A DNA stretch of 64,000 bases. Source: Apodemus sylvaticus (lineage: Eukaryota; Chordata; Mammalia; Rodentia; Muridae). The DNA is taken from assembly GCF_947179515.1 (NCBI RefSeq), contig NC_067474.1, positions 87,869,824 through 87,933,823 of the forward strand, given 5' to 3'. How positions within the stretch are numbered: position 1 is the first letter of the stretch; the number at the start of each line of letters is the position of its first letter. The notes below the pieces were generated by a model that saw only the letters and a list, made by a program, of their open reading frames with translations, did no database searches and was not told the origin of the DNA. A program made the position numbers and the translations under genes. Positions 46,500-59,089 of this stretch are shown here, piece by piece.

Positions 46500-47159
46500 C
46501 CACTGTCATTCTTTTTTTTTTTTTTAATTTATCAAGCTGAATATTTTTATTTCCTAGGATGTATTAGAGAAATACTGTTGTGTTTCAACTATTTTTGTTC
46601 CATGTGATCATCCACAGAGCAGTACATTATAACTGTAGCTAAACTTATGACTATAAAGATACAACCTGGATACTTTTTTCATCATGACTTTGGGATCCAC
46701 AGAGTTTGACAAACTGTACTGGCTGGTATTGTGTGTCAACCTGCCCCAGGCTGGAGTTATCACAGAGAAAGGACCTTCAGTTATGGAAGTGCCTTTGTGA
46801 GATCCAGCTGTGGGGCACTTTCTCAATTAGTGATCAATGAGGGAGGGCCCCTTGTAGGTGGTGCCATCTGTAAGCTGGTACTCTTGGGTTCTATAAGAGA
46901 GCAAGCTGTGCAAGCCAGGGGAAGCAAGCCAGCAAGAAACATCCTTCCATGTTCTCTGCATCAGCAACTGCTTCCTGACCTGCTAGACTTCCAGCCCTGA
47001 CTTCCTTTGATGATCAATAGCAATGTGGAAGTGTAAGCTGAATAAACCCTTTCTTCCACAACTAGTTTCTGGGTTATGATGTTTATGTAGGAATAGAAAC
47101 CCTGACAAAGACAACCACTACCCACATCAAAAGCACAATTCCCTGCCACTGTCATTCTT
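46500..47159 (-). mobile_element. Poly(A) retrocopy of unknown source, with nested repeat
   Basis: A perfect 14-bp direct repeat 'ccactgtcattctt' (46500-46513 and 47146-47159) brackets an insert that begins with a T run (46514-46525) on the plus strand, i.e. a poly(A) tail on the minus strand. Read on the minus strand there is an AATAAA signal ('ggaaataaaaata', about 46541-46553) at a normal distance from the tail. About 190 bp (46526-46714) and a short remnant at 47114-47145 are not L1 or SINE sequence. This is the hallmark of an L1-mobilised retrocopy, strongly 5'-truncated and probably mRNA 3' end. A rodent repeat was later inserted in it. I do not recognise the parent gene. Confidence 0.72.
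46715..47113 (+). mobile_element. Rodent LTR-like repeat nested in the retrocopy
   Basis: 'actggctggtattgtgtgtc', 'ggagttatcacagagaaagg', 'tctcaattagtgatcaatgagg', 'aagctgaataaaccctttc', 'gaaaccctgac'. This is a frequent murid repeat with an AATAAA near the 3' end, so LTR-like; its family name is uncertain. Its open frames are not genes. Confidence 0.8.
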
Positions 47160-48000
47160 AACAGCATCTTTCTCTCTGAGCTGCACTTGGCTTTGCTGTT
47201 GAATAAAGTTTCTATGATAACCTTATCATCTCTGCGGGTCTTAAATTCAATTCCCTCAATAAGAGACTAAGAACCTGGAAACTTTTGTCACTGATTCTGA
47301 TCATGCACAATAAAACACTTAGTCATCCTATAAAAGCCACAATAATGCTGCTTCCTCTAAAGCTTCCCAGCATCCCATACCATTATCCTACTACTTTCCT
47401 TCATGTACAGATTTGGTCACATGAATAGAAGCCAGAAGTACCCACATTGGTTTAACTCATTTTGAAATATGGAATGATTTATGAACTAAAACTTTCACAT
47501 TTTGCAGAGCAATCTGAAGACAATGTAGCCAGTAATGTGTTTGCTTGTTTGTGTAACATGTTTCCCTTGATCCTTTCTTAGTTACCTAGTTGTTTGAATA
47601 AATATAAGAGACTCCCAAAGCAATATAAACTATTGCCATTGCCTTTCAGAACTTGAAATTTAGACCCTGTTGCTGAGTAAGCCACATGCTTTGGACCTAG
47701 CATTTAAAGAAATCAAGCTGGAATTCATACAGCATTTCCCACATATAAGGCCTACAAACGCTACAATGACAATATGTTACCAGTGGAACAATACTGAAAC
47801 TTTTATGGTTAGCTGATTTTAAAGTTCTCTAATTTGACTTAATGACCAAAGAATAGAATAGTTTCTTCCTTGATTTCCTATTACCCATGACTAGAGAGGT
47901 CATCGACCTGAGAGGGGAACTTACTACTACAATTTTCCTAAACCATTATAATTTCTAACAATTATAACTTAAAATACTTATATTTAAACCCATATGTAAC
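47160..48000. other. Unique DNA
   Basis: Nothing recognised. Confidence 0.5.
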
Positions 48001-48480
48001 TAGAGGTCTCACCCTTCATCAAGTAAGCTTTGTTGTACATGAGGGGGAGAGCAATACAAATATACACAATTGATAATATATGAAATAAGGGACCGTGAGG
48101 TACCCAATTCCTACAGACACATCTGTATAACAATCCCTGACCTAAGGATCAGGAAAAATGAGGGGAGAAGGGAAAGAGTGCATGAGCCAGAAGCCCAACA
48201 TACCTACTGCTAGATGGTGTCTGTTAGACATAAAAGAGGAAATGTGCTAGTTAAATTTTAACACTAGGTTTGCCTGAATAAGACTGGCTTAATGACAACA
48301 GTAGTTCAAAAGCCAGTGTGGACAGGAAAATGCTATATAGTCTTGCCACTATACCACTTCATACAGTCTTACCACTATATGAAGAGCTGCAGATGGTCAA
48401 TGGCTGCTGAGAGGAGGAGAATCAGTTTCCTCCATGGGCAGCTCCCTAAAAGGTGGCTTGGGCTCAAGTATTCAGCCCTG
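48001..48480 (+). mobile_element. Fragment of an old rodent L1 3' UTR
   Basis: 'tctcacccttcatcaagtaagc', 'gtgaggtacccaattcctacag', 'ctaaggatcaggaaaaatga' and 'tggtcaatggctgctgagagg' follow the order of old rodent L1 3' UTR sequence as I know it. No ORF2 or poly(A) is attached. Confidence 0.5.
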
Positions 48481-48811
48481 GTCACATGTGAAGAACGCTG
48501 AGCAGATTGTTGGCATTCCAGACCAAGGTCTGGAACATTCTAGTAAGTATAGGGCATGCACAGGATTCTGCATCCTTTTAGAACAACATCTACTCTACTG
48601 ATCCCATCAAGAATACCCTTGAATGAGTCTTGTTATTTAAGTTATATACAAATAGTCTTCAATGCCAACAATAACCAATGTATGTTCATGACAATCAACC
48701 AATGCTGGAGCCACAGGTTTATGCTCTGTACTAAGAAGATTTGGATAGATTAAATCTTTCACTACCAAGAAAAATATGACTTAAAAATGATTAGTTAGGC
48801 ATGATTAAATA

Positions 48812-48813
<2 letters not shown>
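48481..48813. other. Unique DNA
   Basis: Nothing recognised. Confidence 0.5.
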
Positions 48814-48875
<62 letters not shown>

Positions 48876-48898
48876 TGTGTGTATATATATATATATAT

Positions 48899-48931
<33 letters not shown>
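48814..48931 (+). repeat. Composite (TA)n(TG)n(TA)n microsatellite
   Basis: TA about 22 units, TG about 12 units with one break, TA about 9 units, ACACA, then TA about 14 units. The two TA blocks are self-complementary. Confidence 0.97.
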
Positions 48932-48933
<2 letters not shown>

Positions 48934-48935
48934 CA

Positions 48936-49060
48936 AGCCTGAAGCAAAAGGGTTGCTGTAAGTTTGAGATTAGCCAGGACTATGTCATTGAGGTTAGCTT
49001 GGGCTACATAGTTAAAACATCCTTTAGAAAAAAAGAGATGTATCAAAAACCAAGAAACCA
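48936..49060 (+). mobile_element. Proto-B1-type SINE, partial
   Basis: 'agcaaaagggttgctgtaagtttgag', 'ggttagcttgggctacatag' and an A-rich end match proto-B1. It adjoins the dinucleotide repeat. Confidence 0.65.
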
Positions 49061-49593
49061 CTATATAAAAATATTTTTTAAAAGAAATGACTTTTAACCT
49101 AAGAAACTATGCCTCAAAACCATGTTTCTTGAATAAATGTTTCAAGATATCTTCTAGTTCACTTATCTGGACTTAAAAATATTAAATGTACTCCTATTTT
49201 TTATTCAATGACTATTATAAATTGGTAATATTATAAAATAACTACTACTCTACTCTACTGATCTATTCTACTACTACTAGAATCTAATTTTCTATTCTGA
49301 TTGTAAAATATGAATCATAATATTATTTATATCCACAAAATCTATACTATTTTGATTTCTATCAAGTCTGTCATTTCTATCTATTTATCTACCTACCTCT
49401 CACTAAAAATATTTAACACATGGGAAAAAATTATTTTGCTCAGAAGTAGTTTAAAGTGATACTTCATTGTTATTGTTTTTTTGCAATATAACTATACATT
49501 TACACCTCTAAACATATATCTGATTTAATATCGAGTTAACAGAATGAATAAAATTATCAGTCACTACTAATAGTTGTAATAATTTGGATAGTA
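49061..49593. other. AT-rich unique DNA
   Basis: Short TACTAC/CTACT-rich patch at 49240-49280; nothing else. Confidence 0.5.
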
Positions 49594-49603
49594 AAGATTA
49601 AGC

Positions 49604-50195
49604 TTCCTTTCTTTTTTTTTTGAATACAAATAGATGAAATTTAATTTTGTGTTTTACATGCAGTTGTTTTATTTTTATGTGCCTTTTATATTTTTTATTC
49701 GATATATTCTTTATTTACATTTCAAATGATTTCCCCTTTTCTGGCTCCCCACTCCCTGAAAATCCCATAAGCCCTCTTCCCTCCCCTTGTTCCCCCATCT
49801 ACCCCTTCCCACTTCCCTGCTCTGGTATTCCCCTATACTGCTGCACTGAGTCTTTCCAGAACCAGGGGCCACTCCTCCGTTCTTCTTGGACATCATTTAA
49901 TATGTGAATTACGTCTTGGGCATTCCAAGTTTCTAGGCTAATATCCACTTATCAGGGAGTGCATACCATGATTGATCTTTTGAGACTGGGTTACCTCACT
50001 TAATGTGATGTTCTCCAGTTACATCCATTTGTCTAAGAATTTCATGAATTCATTGTTTCTAATGGCTGAATAGTACTCCATTGTGTATATATACCACATT
50101 TTTCGCATTCATTCCTTCATTGTTCCACTATGTTCATAGCAGTCCTATTTGTAGTAGCTAGAAGCCGGAAAGAACCCAGGGTTCCTTTCTTTTTT
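49604..50195 (-). mobile_element. L1 with 3' transduction and 5' inversion
   Basis: Target-site duplication 'ttcctttctttttt' at 49604-49617 and 50182-50195. Read on the minus strand: an inverted 57-60 bp of ORF2 (50119-50181; plus strand 'gttccactatgttcatagca'), then direct ORF2 end and 3' UTR from 50118 down to about 49686, then a short A-rich stretch. About 65 bp of non-L1 sequence (49621-49685) follows, then a second poly(A) (49611-49620 on the plus strand as T's). The extra sequence between L1 end and final tail is what read-through past the L1 poly(A) site gives. The ORF2 part ends in the usual HGMHSLI region. Confidence 0.82.
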
Positions 50196-50800
50196 ATTGG
50201 ATATTTTATTGATTTACATTTCAAAAGGTATCCCCTTTTCAGCTTTCTCCTAAGAAAACCCCCTATCCTATCCCCCCTCCCCCTGCTTCTATGATGGTTC
50301 TCCCCCACCCACCCACCCCCTCCCAACTCCCTGCTCTGCATTCCCCTACACTTGGGTCCTGCTATACATTCCCCTACACTTGGGTATTGAGCCTTCATAG
50401 GACTGAGGGCCTCTCCTCCAATTGATGCCCAACAAGGCCATTTTGTTGGTTGTTTAGTCCCTGGGATCTCTGGGGTATCTGGTTGGTTGATATTGTTGTT
50501 CTTCCTATGGGGTTGCAAACGCCTCCAGCTCCTTTAGTCTTTTCTCTAAATGCTCCATTGAGGGCCTGTACTCAGTCCAGTGGTTAGCTGTGAACATCCA
50601 CTTCTGTATTTGTCAGGCTCTGGCAGAGATTCTCAGGAGACAGCTATATCAGATTCCTTTTAGCAAGTACTTCTTGGCATCCACTATAGTGCCTGGGTTT
50701 GGTGATTGTATATGGGATGACTCCCCAGGTGGGGCAGACTCTGGATGGCCTTTCTGTCAGTCTCTGCTCCATACTTTGTCTCCATATTTCCTTTGGACAG
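50196..50800 (-). mobile_element. 5'-truncated L1 3' UTR (second L1 at this site)
   Basis: Minus-strand L1 3' UTR only: tail 'attggatattttattgattt', C-rich block (the complement of the L1 G-rich tract) at 50265-50330, and 'ctttctgtcagtctctgctc' near its 5' end. A 29-bp segment containing 'attcccctacacttgggt' is tandemly duplicated (50340-50384). A target-site duplication can be traced: 'aagatta' at 49594-49600 and 50801-50807, with further similarity after it. The other L1 landed in its poly(A) tail. Confidence 0.85.
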
Positions 50801-52139
50801 AAGATTACACTTTCTTAAAATTGGATCTACCCTCTCTACTTGAAAAATTTACTAGAAAACTAAACCAACTAAGAAAAAAATCAAAGTTAAAAAGATAATA
50901 AATTATGCAAAATACTCAAACATCAAAATAAATATTTCATAAAATATAAAACAATAACTGCATATATAAACAAAAAGGTCTATTTAATCAGTGTATTTAA
51001 AGGGTCTACTGACACACACAGAGGGCTTGCTTGATTGTTTTAATGTTATATATTGCCCTTCTTATATGCCCATGTAAATGTTATGTTACATATGGAAGGG
51101 AAAATCCATCACACCCAGATTGTGATGGCTGATATCAGTATGGACCAAGGGTTATTTCCTTAATGGCAATAACAACTAGTATCCTCTCTTAAAGAATGAT
51201 TTCCTGTCTGCCCAGCCTTATCCTTATCTGATCCCTATGATGTTTGACCAACAGGAGGAATTATAAAGTTCCTACAAAGCCACAATTATCTGGAAGATTT
51301 TAAAAGACTGATTGAATAATTAGAACTCTGTGACTGTGAAGTACCAAGTTGTTATAAATCCAGAGCTAAGCTAAAATATAGTACATCCCCCTCTATGTCT
51401 GAGCTGGCATCCTATCAAATAAAAGAGTCAAACCATATTAACATAACATTAGCTGCAACATCCCAAAATTAAGTCTTTCATAAGATAATATCTAAATTTT
51501 CTCTCTGTTTTGCTATAATCCAACTGCCTGGAGTTCTCATCAACATAATTGGCAAATGGCTTGACTTATTGTTTGTTTTGTTAAGTGACTATAAAACTTC
51601 TTGTAACCACTCCCCTAAGAAACATATCATTTGGGCAACCTGAATCTCTGTTCGCATGCCAGGTTCACTCATATTTAGCTCAAAACAAAGTATTTCTTAT
51701 ACTCTTTGAAGTGATGGCTTTGTTTTGCATAAACACGAGCCTTCACAAGTAGTAAGGCTCATCCCTCCCTCAGAAGAAAAAGAAGTCTTTGATTAGCTTC
51801 CAAGATGAGCCCACTAAGTAAAATAGAAAACAGTTTAGTTTCCTGGATGTGTTTAAAGTGTTTAAAGGCAAGAAAACTGGATTTCCATCTATTCTCTAGA
51901 GAGAATTGTCTAGGTTCACATGACAGTATCCTTGCAATTACTGTATTTTTTAATTTCTCTTTTAATTTTTAACACTTTATTTATTTTATGTGTATAGGTA
52001 TTTTGATTTTTTATATGTCTGTTTACCATGTTGAGTGCCTAGTGTTCATGTAGGCCAGAGTAAGATTAGGTTGTGACTACTTATAGTGATGTCCATCAGT
52101 AGGATAATTAGTTTTTTTTTGTTGTTGTTTCTAGTGATA
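50801..52139. other. Unique DNA
   Basis: Nothing recognised. Confidence 0.5.
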
Positions 52140-52310
52140 GTTTGGAGTTTGTGTTGTTCTTGTCAATTTGACACCTGCTAGAGTCATTTAGGAGGAAGGA
52201 ATATCACCTGAGAATATGTCTCCATCAAATATTATGTAGCCAGGTATGTGGTACATTTCTTTATTCATAATGAAATGATAAACTATAGGTTGAAATAAAC
52301 TTGTTTATTT
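52140..52310 (+). mobile_element. Degenerate LTR-like rodent repeat
   Basis: 'cttgtcaatttgacacctgctagagtc' and 'gttgaaataaacttgtttatt' resemble the family at 46715 (start and poly(A)-signal parts), with most of the middle missing. Confidence 0.55.
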
Positions 52311-52544
52311 CCAAATATCTTTAGGTCATGGACTTTATCAATATTATTGATTGAACTGATGAGACAATAAACCATGAAGCCACAGTCTTGAGATAACTTT
52401 GACAGTCATTCATTTTGTCTGTCACCTTAACTTTATACATTATACACAGAACAGCCTCTGTAGCATTCAAAGACCCCTTTCCCTTTATATTAAAACTTCT
52501 GGACTGCTGAATTTGGCTTATGCACTTACTGACTAAAAATGTCT

Positions 52545-52680
52545 TGGTAAAGGCTGGGGGAGGGTAAGTGTGAGGTGACACCTGCTTAGAGGAGAAGGGG
52601 AGAGAGAATGGGGAAAGGACGGTGGGAGGGGCAGTGAACTGGATATGAAGTGAATAAGTAAAAAAATTAAATTTAAATTT
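52545..52680 (+). mobile_element. Possible short L1 3' end
   Basis: G-rich text ('gtgggaggggcagtgaac') followed by 'gatatgaagtgaataagtaaaa' looks like an old L1 terminus. Confidence 0.45.
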
Positions 52681-55600
52681 TTTTCTTAAATTACCCAAAA
52701 GGGGAAGGGGGAAATCCTTTGGCAAAATACTTAGCTCTTCCAGGCCTAAAACTTACCTTTATACTTTGAATTTGAAATGTTCCTCAGGGGCTCATGCTTG
52801 AAGATTTGGCCCTTACTTAGCTGGTGTCATTTTTCCTGGAAGTCATAAGAACTTTAAGAGGTAGGATACACTGAAGGAAATAGATCAAAGGAGACCTGTT
52901 TTCAAGATCTATATCTTGTTATGACATGCCCCCTTTCTGCTCCCTAATTGCCCTGAAGCAAGCAGCCTTTACTATATTCTATGGATGCCACAATATTCTG
53001 GTTACATTAAAACAATAATAGAAACCTTTGAAACTGTGAACTAAGAAAATCTTTCCTCTTTTTAAATTGTTTCTCTAAAGTAAGATCTTAGGAGGGTATC
53101 TTGACAATAAAAGTAATACACTCTCCATCCATCTTTATGATCTATTATTAATGTAATGATTATAAGTAAATAATATTTTATGAAGATTAACTTGAGTTCA
53201 TACATGAAGCAACTTAAAATACCAATGATATTAAAACCTGTCAGCTACCTATAACCTACTAGGGAAACTGGACCTGATATTAAAACAATTTCATGTGAAG
53301 GCATCTAATCAAATCTCTAAAGTCTAGAGAAATTTGTTTCTATGACAAACTGAAGACCAAACTAATGTAGACAGAAATACATGTAGTTCACATGAAAATA
53401 TGGCTAAGTAACTTTATCTTCACAGATTTAATTTCTATAAATTTGCAAAATAAAGCCAAAAAACTAGCCTGTATATCGTTCCAGAATACCTTAGTTTCAC
53501 TCCTGTTACAAAGATAAAATAATCTGACAAAAAGTGACTTGAGGAAGAACAGATTTATTTCAATGCATGAATCCATGTTATAATTTATCATAGCAGGGAA
53601 GTCTATGCAACAGAAATGTAACAGAGCTAGTAGCATCACATTCACCGTCAAGAACAGAGAAAAATAAATGCCTGCATAACGGCATTCAACTTTCTTTTTC
53701 TTCTTTAGGATAGAAAGCAAAGAATGATAGCATCTACTTTTAGATTGATCTCTATATAAACTCACATAATTAAGGCACCACCCCACATGTACAAATCTAC
53801 TCCCAGAGCAACCTGATCTAGAAAATGACTCACTGATACTCTCTTCCAAGGAGATTCTAGACTATGTCAACTTGGCAGTTAAAACCACCTACCCCACTGG
53901 ATGATAGACAATGTCACTTTAGCAGTTAAACCAGTTTCCCCAAAGGACTATTTTGGTGAATGTGAAGATAGGCAGGTGCAAAGGATGAATGTGGAGAAAC
54001 CTGCCTCCTGTCGCATCTGGTCTCAGATCCATACAGGACAGTTAGTGCATGTTACTGCACAACCAGAGGTTAATGGATGAGCCTCACTCTGGGAATGCCT
54101 CCTCCATGATCACAGTGTCTCCCGACCCTCTCCATGATCATGGATTCTCCCGAGTCATGTAAGTATTTATGATTGCTTCCAATTTCCAGAAATATCAACA
54201 GATACTAAAAGTTTAAAGTAGAAAATAAATCGGTATCCTCAATGATGTTTTCATGGCCCACTAGTAGATAGCACTATACACAGCAGTCTGGGACAAGGAT
54301 TGTACTGTAAAGTTGCCAAGGAAGACAAAGGGGGGAGTGGCAGAAAGCTCAGGTCCACTCTATAACATATTACGGATGAGTTCCCTTAAACTTTTAGAGA
54401 CATTGACTCAGCCAAGCTGGGACAGGTGGTTTTAATTCTGAAAAGAATTTCAAGCTTGGTCAGTGTGCAGTACCACTGTGTTTAATAATGATGCTTTAGA
54501 ACAAACGGAATGAAGCGTGAGGGCTAACAAACATTCAGCAAAAGGCTGTGGAAGCACAGGTGCGGGCTTCTTTAAGAGAGAGCCCTAGTTTACTGTTTTC
54601 ACAAGAGCCAGATGTAGGTTTTGAGGGGCTTGATGTTAAAGAACATAAATGAGATCATCAGGTGTTTCCTGGGGACTGCTAAATAAGATTAAAGCTGTAG
54701 AGCTCACAGATAAATGAAGACTAAGCATTTTTTTTTTTTTTTTTTACAATCAACAAAGTTGATGGTCTTGTTTGAGATTCCCAGAGAATGTCAGGAAAGA
54801 GGAAATTCTAAGATTCATGCCTGAGTCACTGCTTTCATATAAAATACACAAATGTGAAAGGGGTATTAATACCTGTCAGCAACCTCCACTGCAGGATTTA
54901 TTAATTACATGGGAATGCTTTCTTGTCTAGTAGTAAGAGGCTTTAACCCAATTGTGAGACTGAAGCAGGAGAAGTCCCTTTCTTTCCCCAGATCCTCATA
55001 ATTCTCCATGTGTTTTCATCAGGCGCTTGTGCCAGCATGGGTGTGTACACTTCTGTGGCAGGAGGTGACCCAGGATGGGCAGGCTACAACAAAGGATGAG
55101 GAATATTGACAGAAGACAGTGCCATCCCCTGATCATGAAAATGTTCATGTTGTTGATGAGTAGAGAAAATGTTAAGCCCCCGAGTCTCATTTTTCTTCTC
55201 ATTCTCACTTTCCTTTTCAAGACAGCCAGTTTCCCAGTGAAATTCACATTCTAGATAAGACCCTAGCTGCAAAAGTAAGATAGCAGACTTCAAGGCTCAG
55301 TGATGATGTAAGTTACAACCAAATCAAAATCACAACTCTCTGTCCTGTCCAACAGAGATATGACATTTGTATTAATATTTTGTGAAGTTTCTCAATTAGC
55401 AAATGAGGAATTAGGGATCATCATCATAATGTGGTGAAATGATTTTCCTCTATGCATGATATTTGCATTGTAAATCTTTTCTAGGGCAGAAATGACATGC
55501 TTTCATCATGCAATATCTCAACGTGAGCCTATGGAAAGGGGGAAGATTTTTAATAAAATGAGAAATACTACAGTTCATGTAATGGATCAGATTGCCTGGG

Positions 55601-58600
55601 AGCTTGCTGGATACATAGTCACTGCTGGAACTAATAAACTGTGGGAAGGATATGGGTCTTTTCAAATTCCTTAAGTCTAGATGTAGCTAAAATGTGGTAA
55701 ACATAGGAATAGGACACCATAGACACTCAGATCAAAAATGCCTTGAAAATAATGAGCTGTGATTTCCTTAGTCTAGCATAAACACAGACTTCTATTTTTC
55801 CTAAAATAATTTTTTTTCATGTGATGGCAGTTTAAAAAGTCAAAGGTATTCATTAAGATCATTTCACTGTCATTTAAATCATTTTAATAGGTCAGAATTT
55901 TAAGCAAAGATACAATATTTAGGAAAATTTTCCTTGACTTTCTTTAACAAAAAAATGGACTTGAGATAAAAAAGTCTTCTTCTATTTTCTGTCATTAATT
56001 TTTCCTTTAATTAAAGTTTAAAATTAACATTCTCCATTTTCTTAGTAACATTTGTACAAACTGCTAGGTTGTTTGTGGAGTCACAGAAATGGCTGTTCCT
56101 TTGAGCTTCTTTGTACTTTCATTGTGGCCAAAGGAAAAGTACTAATACTCATTTTGAGCATACTTCTTGCCTGTTTCTAAAATCATCAAGTGCCAGGCAG
56201 CTTTATCAGAGTTTAGAAACATATCTCCAGGCACAAGATACAGAGTAAGAAAGGTAATGTGAAAACCTGATACCGGTGAGTACTGTTTCTTTCTCCTGGT
56301 CGACGTGCCTATCTTTGGAGGACTGATCTACAAAGGCTCCAGTACTGCTCCTAGTAAACAAAGTTGACCACACCCTTACCATTTCCAAGTGTTCTCCTGA
56401 TAGAGCACAGGCCTGAGAAATTTTATCAGTGACAATGGATCTTAAGTATTGAAAAGGTAGCCCAAGACTAAGTGATTAGAAACAAAGGAAGTTTATTTAG
56501 CTAAGGTGGTCAACTATTGTCACTTGTATGTGGCAAAGACGGAAGTTCAGGCACATTCTTCAGGGAAGGCTCTAGGTATGGACTCTTTGTAGGTTATGGA
56601 AATAGGAAGTTGGAAGCAGGTAGGTGGAATCAAGGCAGCTCATATGATTACCTGGGTAACAAGCTTGGCTATTCAATTTTGTCTCGTAAGTGTTGCAAAA
56701 AGATGGTCACACCTGTATATTCTGGACAATTACAGCAGGATCCTGAGAGCTAGCCTCCTGGGCTTCTCATGCAAATAATCTCATTGTTCATTTCTATGCT
56801 TACTCCTCATTCTGTGCAGAGGAAAGACTAGAATGTCTGTCAGTAAAGCAAAGCCTCATTGCCCAGTAAACTCACCTTATATGCTACTAAGCATCTGAAA
56901 TGCAACTAAGTGATGCACACATGTCTCACATGCAGGGATTTCAAAACTTTCTGACAGTGTAAAGAGCCCATTAATAGTATTTTAACATTAAGAACACCAC
57001 CTAGGATACACTCAGGCTGTATTAGATGTGAAAGAGTAGTTTTTTAACATTCTATAATATGACAATGAGAAAATTTAAATTCATATGTGAGCAGCATTTG
57101 TGATTTGTGTTATATCCCAATTTGAGAACTCTAGAACAGAACTTAGGCATATTTAAGCCTTAGGTGTAGGAGCGGATAATCCTGATAAAACTTGTATAAA
57201 TTCTTTAATATATAAACATCTTTCTTAATTAGGGAAGGTCCTATTGAGAAAGCATTTTTTCAGAACTGAGAAGATTAGCCAAACAGACTTACCTTTTCAT
57301 TATAGCGCTATTTAATAATGTCCTGTTTAAATGATTTTGAAGTACATTTAGAGATTAGAAAATTCTTTTAATGGATCTCTTAATTCTGTGTATAATCAAG
57401 TAATAGGATAGATTGAATAGAGAAATCACATTTGGTACTAGAAATAAAAATGATTGTTTCATGTGCAAATAAGATTTGTGATGTTAATATCTTTCTTCTT
57501 ACTCACCATGGAAGCTAGAGCCACCTAAATCTGAGACTCGGAGATGAGTGCTTAAATCTTGAGGAAAGGGTGTTGACCAAAACTGTACTTTTTACCTTAT
57601 AGAAGATTAGAAAAAATATTTTTTTGAGGACGGTTTAAGTGACTATGGTCTGGAAGCACTGATTTATTTTATCATCAAGTCCTTTTTTTTTCAAATTTTG
57701 ACAGTTTCATGATGTTTTTATAGAGGCAGGTCAAGAAACATCATACATTCAGATACTTTCAAAATACATTAGTAGAAACACTAATAGATAAGGTAAAAGA
57801 AAATGTAAAATCTCTATTATAGGATTAAGATACTGCCTGATGACATCCTTAGCCTTTTGTTTTGTACAAACTAGAATTTTATTAAATTAGACATTACACA
57901 AGGTTTTATCTATCAATCACAGAATGCTTAGTTAGACACAAAGATGAGCTAGGAATTGTGGTTTAGCAGGCTAAGTCATAGCCCAAGATAAATTGTAAAT
58001 AAACTGTTCATCTGCAGCATCTAAGTTCTTCAAAGTCATTGGATTTCTAGTAAGTTAACAAAAGGTACAAAATGTTCATAGAAGGGACTGATTCTTTACT
58101 GAAACTTTGTACACAAGAGTAACAACATCAAAGTCAGAAGCTAAGGAACAGACTAGGTCCTTCCACCGGGAGGAGATGAAAAAGTTGTTTAAGGTCTAAT
58201 GTTAACTTCTTTTCCCTTCCTGCCAAAGTCTAAAGCATAGTCAGGTATTGGCAGTGTGGGCTAGAGCTACACTTCCTAACGGCCTATAGCACATTCATCA
58301 AATCACAAATTTCCATGCAGTTTATTTGTAGTGCTAATTGTTTAAAAAAACAAGTTCTTCGATGATGACACACAGTTTTAATGCTATTAAAAGACTCACT
58401 ATTTTTCCATGATCCTTTGTCTATAGCTTTAAGAAAGCAAGTCTGGAGCAAGTTTTAAAGGTTTATATTGTTTAAAGGGTAGCCATAGATAAGAAGCAGC
58501 TTGATGGCTTATCTTCACCTGTAGGGGTATTGCTTCCTCATCCTCCCAGAACCAGGCTTTAATCACAGGGCAAAGAACAAAGGGCCTTGATTGCTCTGTG

Positions 58601-59079
58601 GAAAGAGTGACATCTCAGTGGTTCCCATGAAATTCCTATTGATGTTGCTGTAAAGAAGATTCGGAGTACAAAAGAGCTCTGTGCTGCCAGCAGTTGAGCA
58701 AGTTTCCTTTGTCTTCCTATCTTAACAGTTTTGATGTGGAAGTCAACACACGATTAAAAAAATTCAAACACAAATTATCATTTTCACAATTGCTCTCACG
58801 GCTGTGTTTCAAAAAACATCCATAAGATGACAATTGATGTTTTAGAGATACTACAAGAACAAAAGGAAAACAAACACTTCAGTCAACAAAACTTACCATA
58901 TCTCAGATTTATACTTAGCAAATATATTGTTCACAATAATTATAGCAATATTCTCTATACATATTGAAAGATAGATGCAGGTTTATCATTCAAATGGAAA
59001 AGTGAAACTCTTATCAAAATATTTGGTGACATATAAATGCTTTTAAATGCTGTTTGAAGATAATTAAAATGTATGTGAA
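52681..59079. other. Repeat-poor, AT-rich unique DNA, 6.4 kb
   Basis: I recognise no gene, SINE or LINE. A 19-nt T run lies at 54728-54746 with no recognisable insert beside it. 'ctccatgatca' occurs twice within 54100-54150. Open frames of up to 153 codons (53388-53849, minus) have no family features. Such a long stretch without young repeats is unusual for this window. Confidence 0.5.
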
Positions 59080-59089
59080 GTATATATAT

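Noticed and set aside
48795..49097. Tyr/Ile-rich frames
   Set aside because: TA/TG dinucleotide repeat translated in both directions.
53388..53849. 153-codon minus-strand open frame
   Set aside because: Unstructured composition, no known motif; frames of this length occur by chance in AT-rich mammalian DNA.
53850..54170. Possible LTR-like repeat ('atgtcaacttggcagttaaa')
   Set aside because: Similarity limited to a few words; no termini or poly(A) signal.
54721..54800. T run as the tail of a minus-strand retrocopy
   Set aside because: No AATAAA at the right distance and no target-site duplication found.
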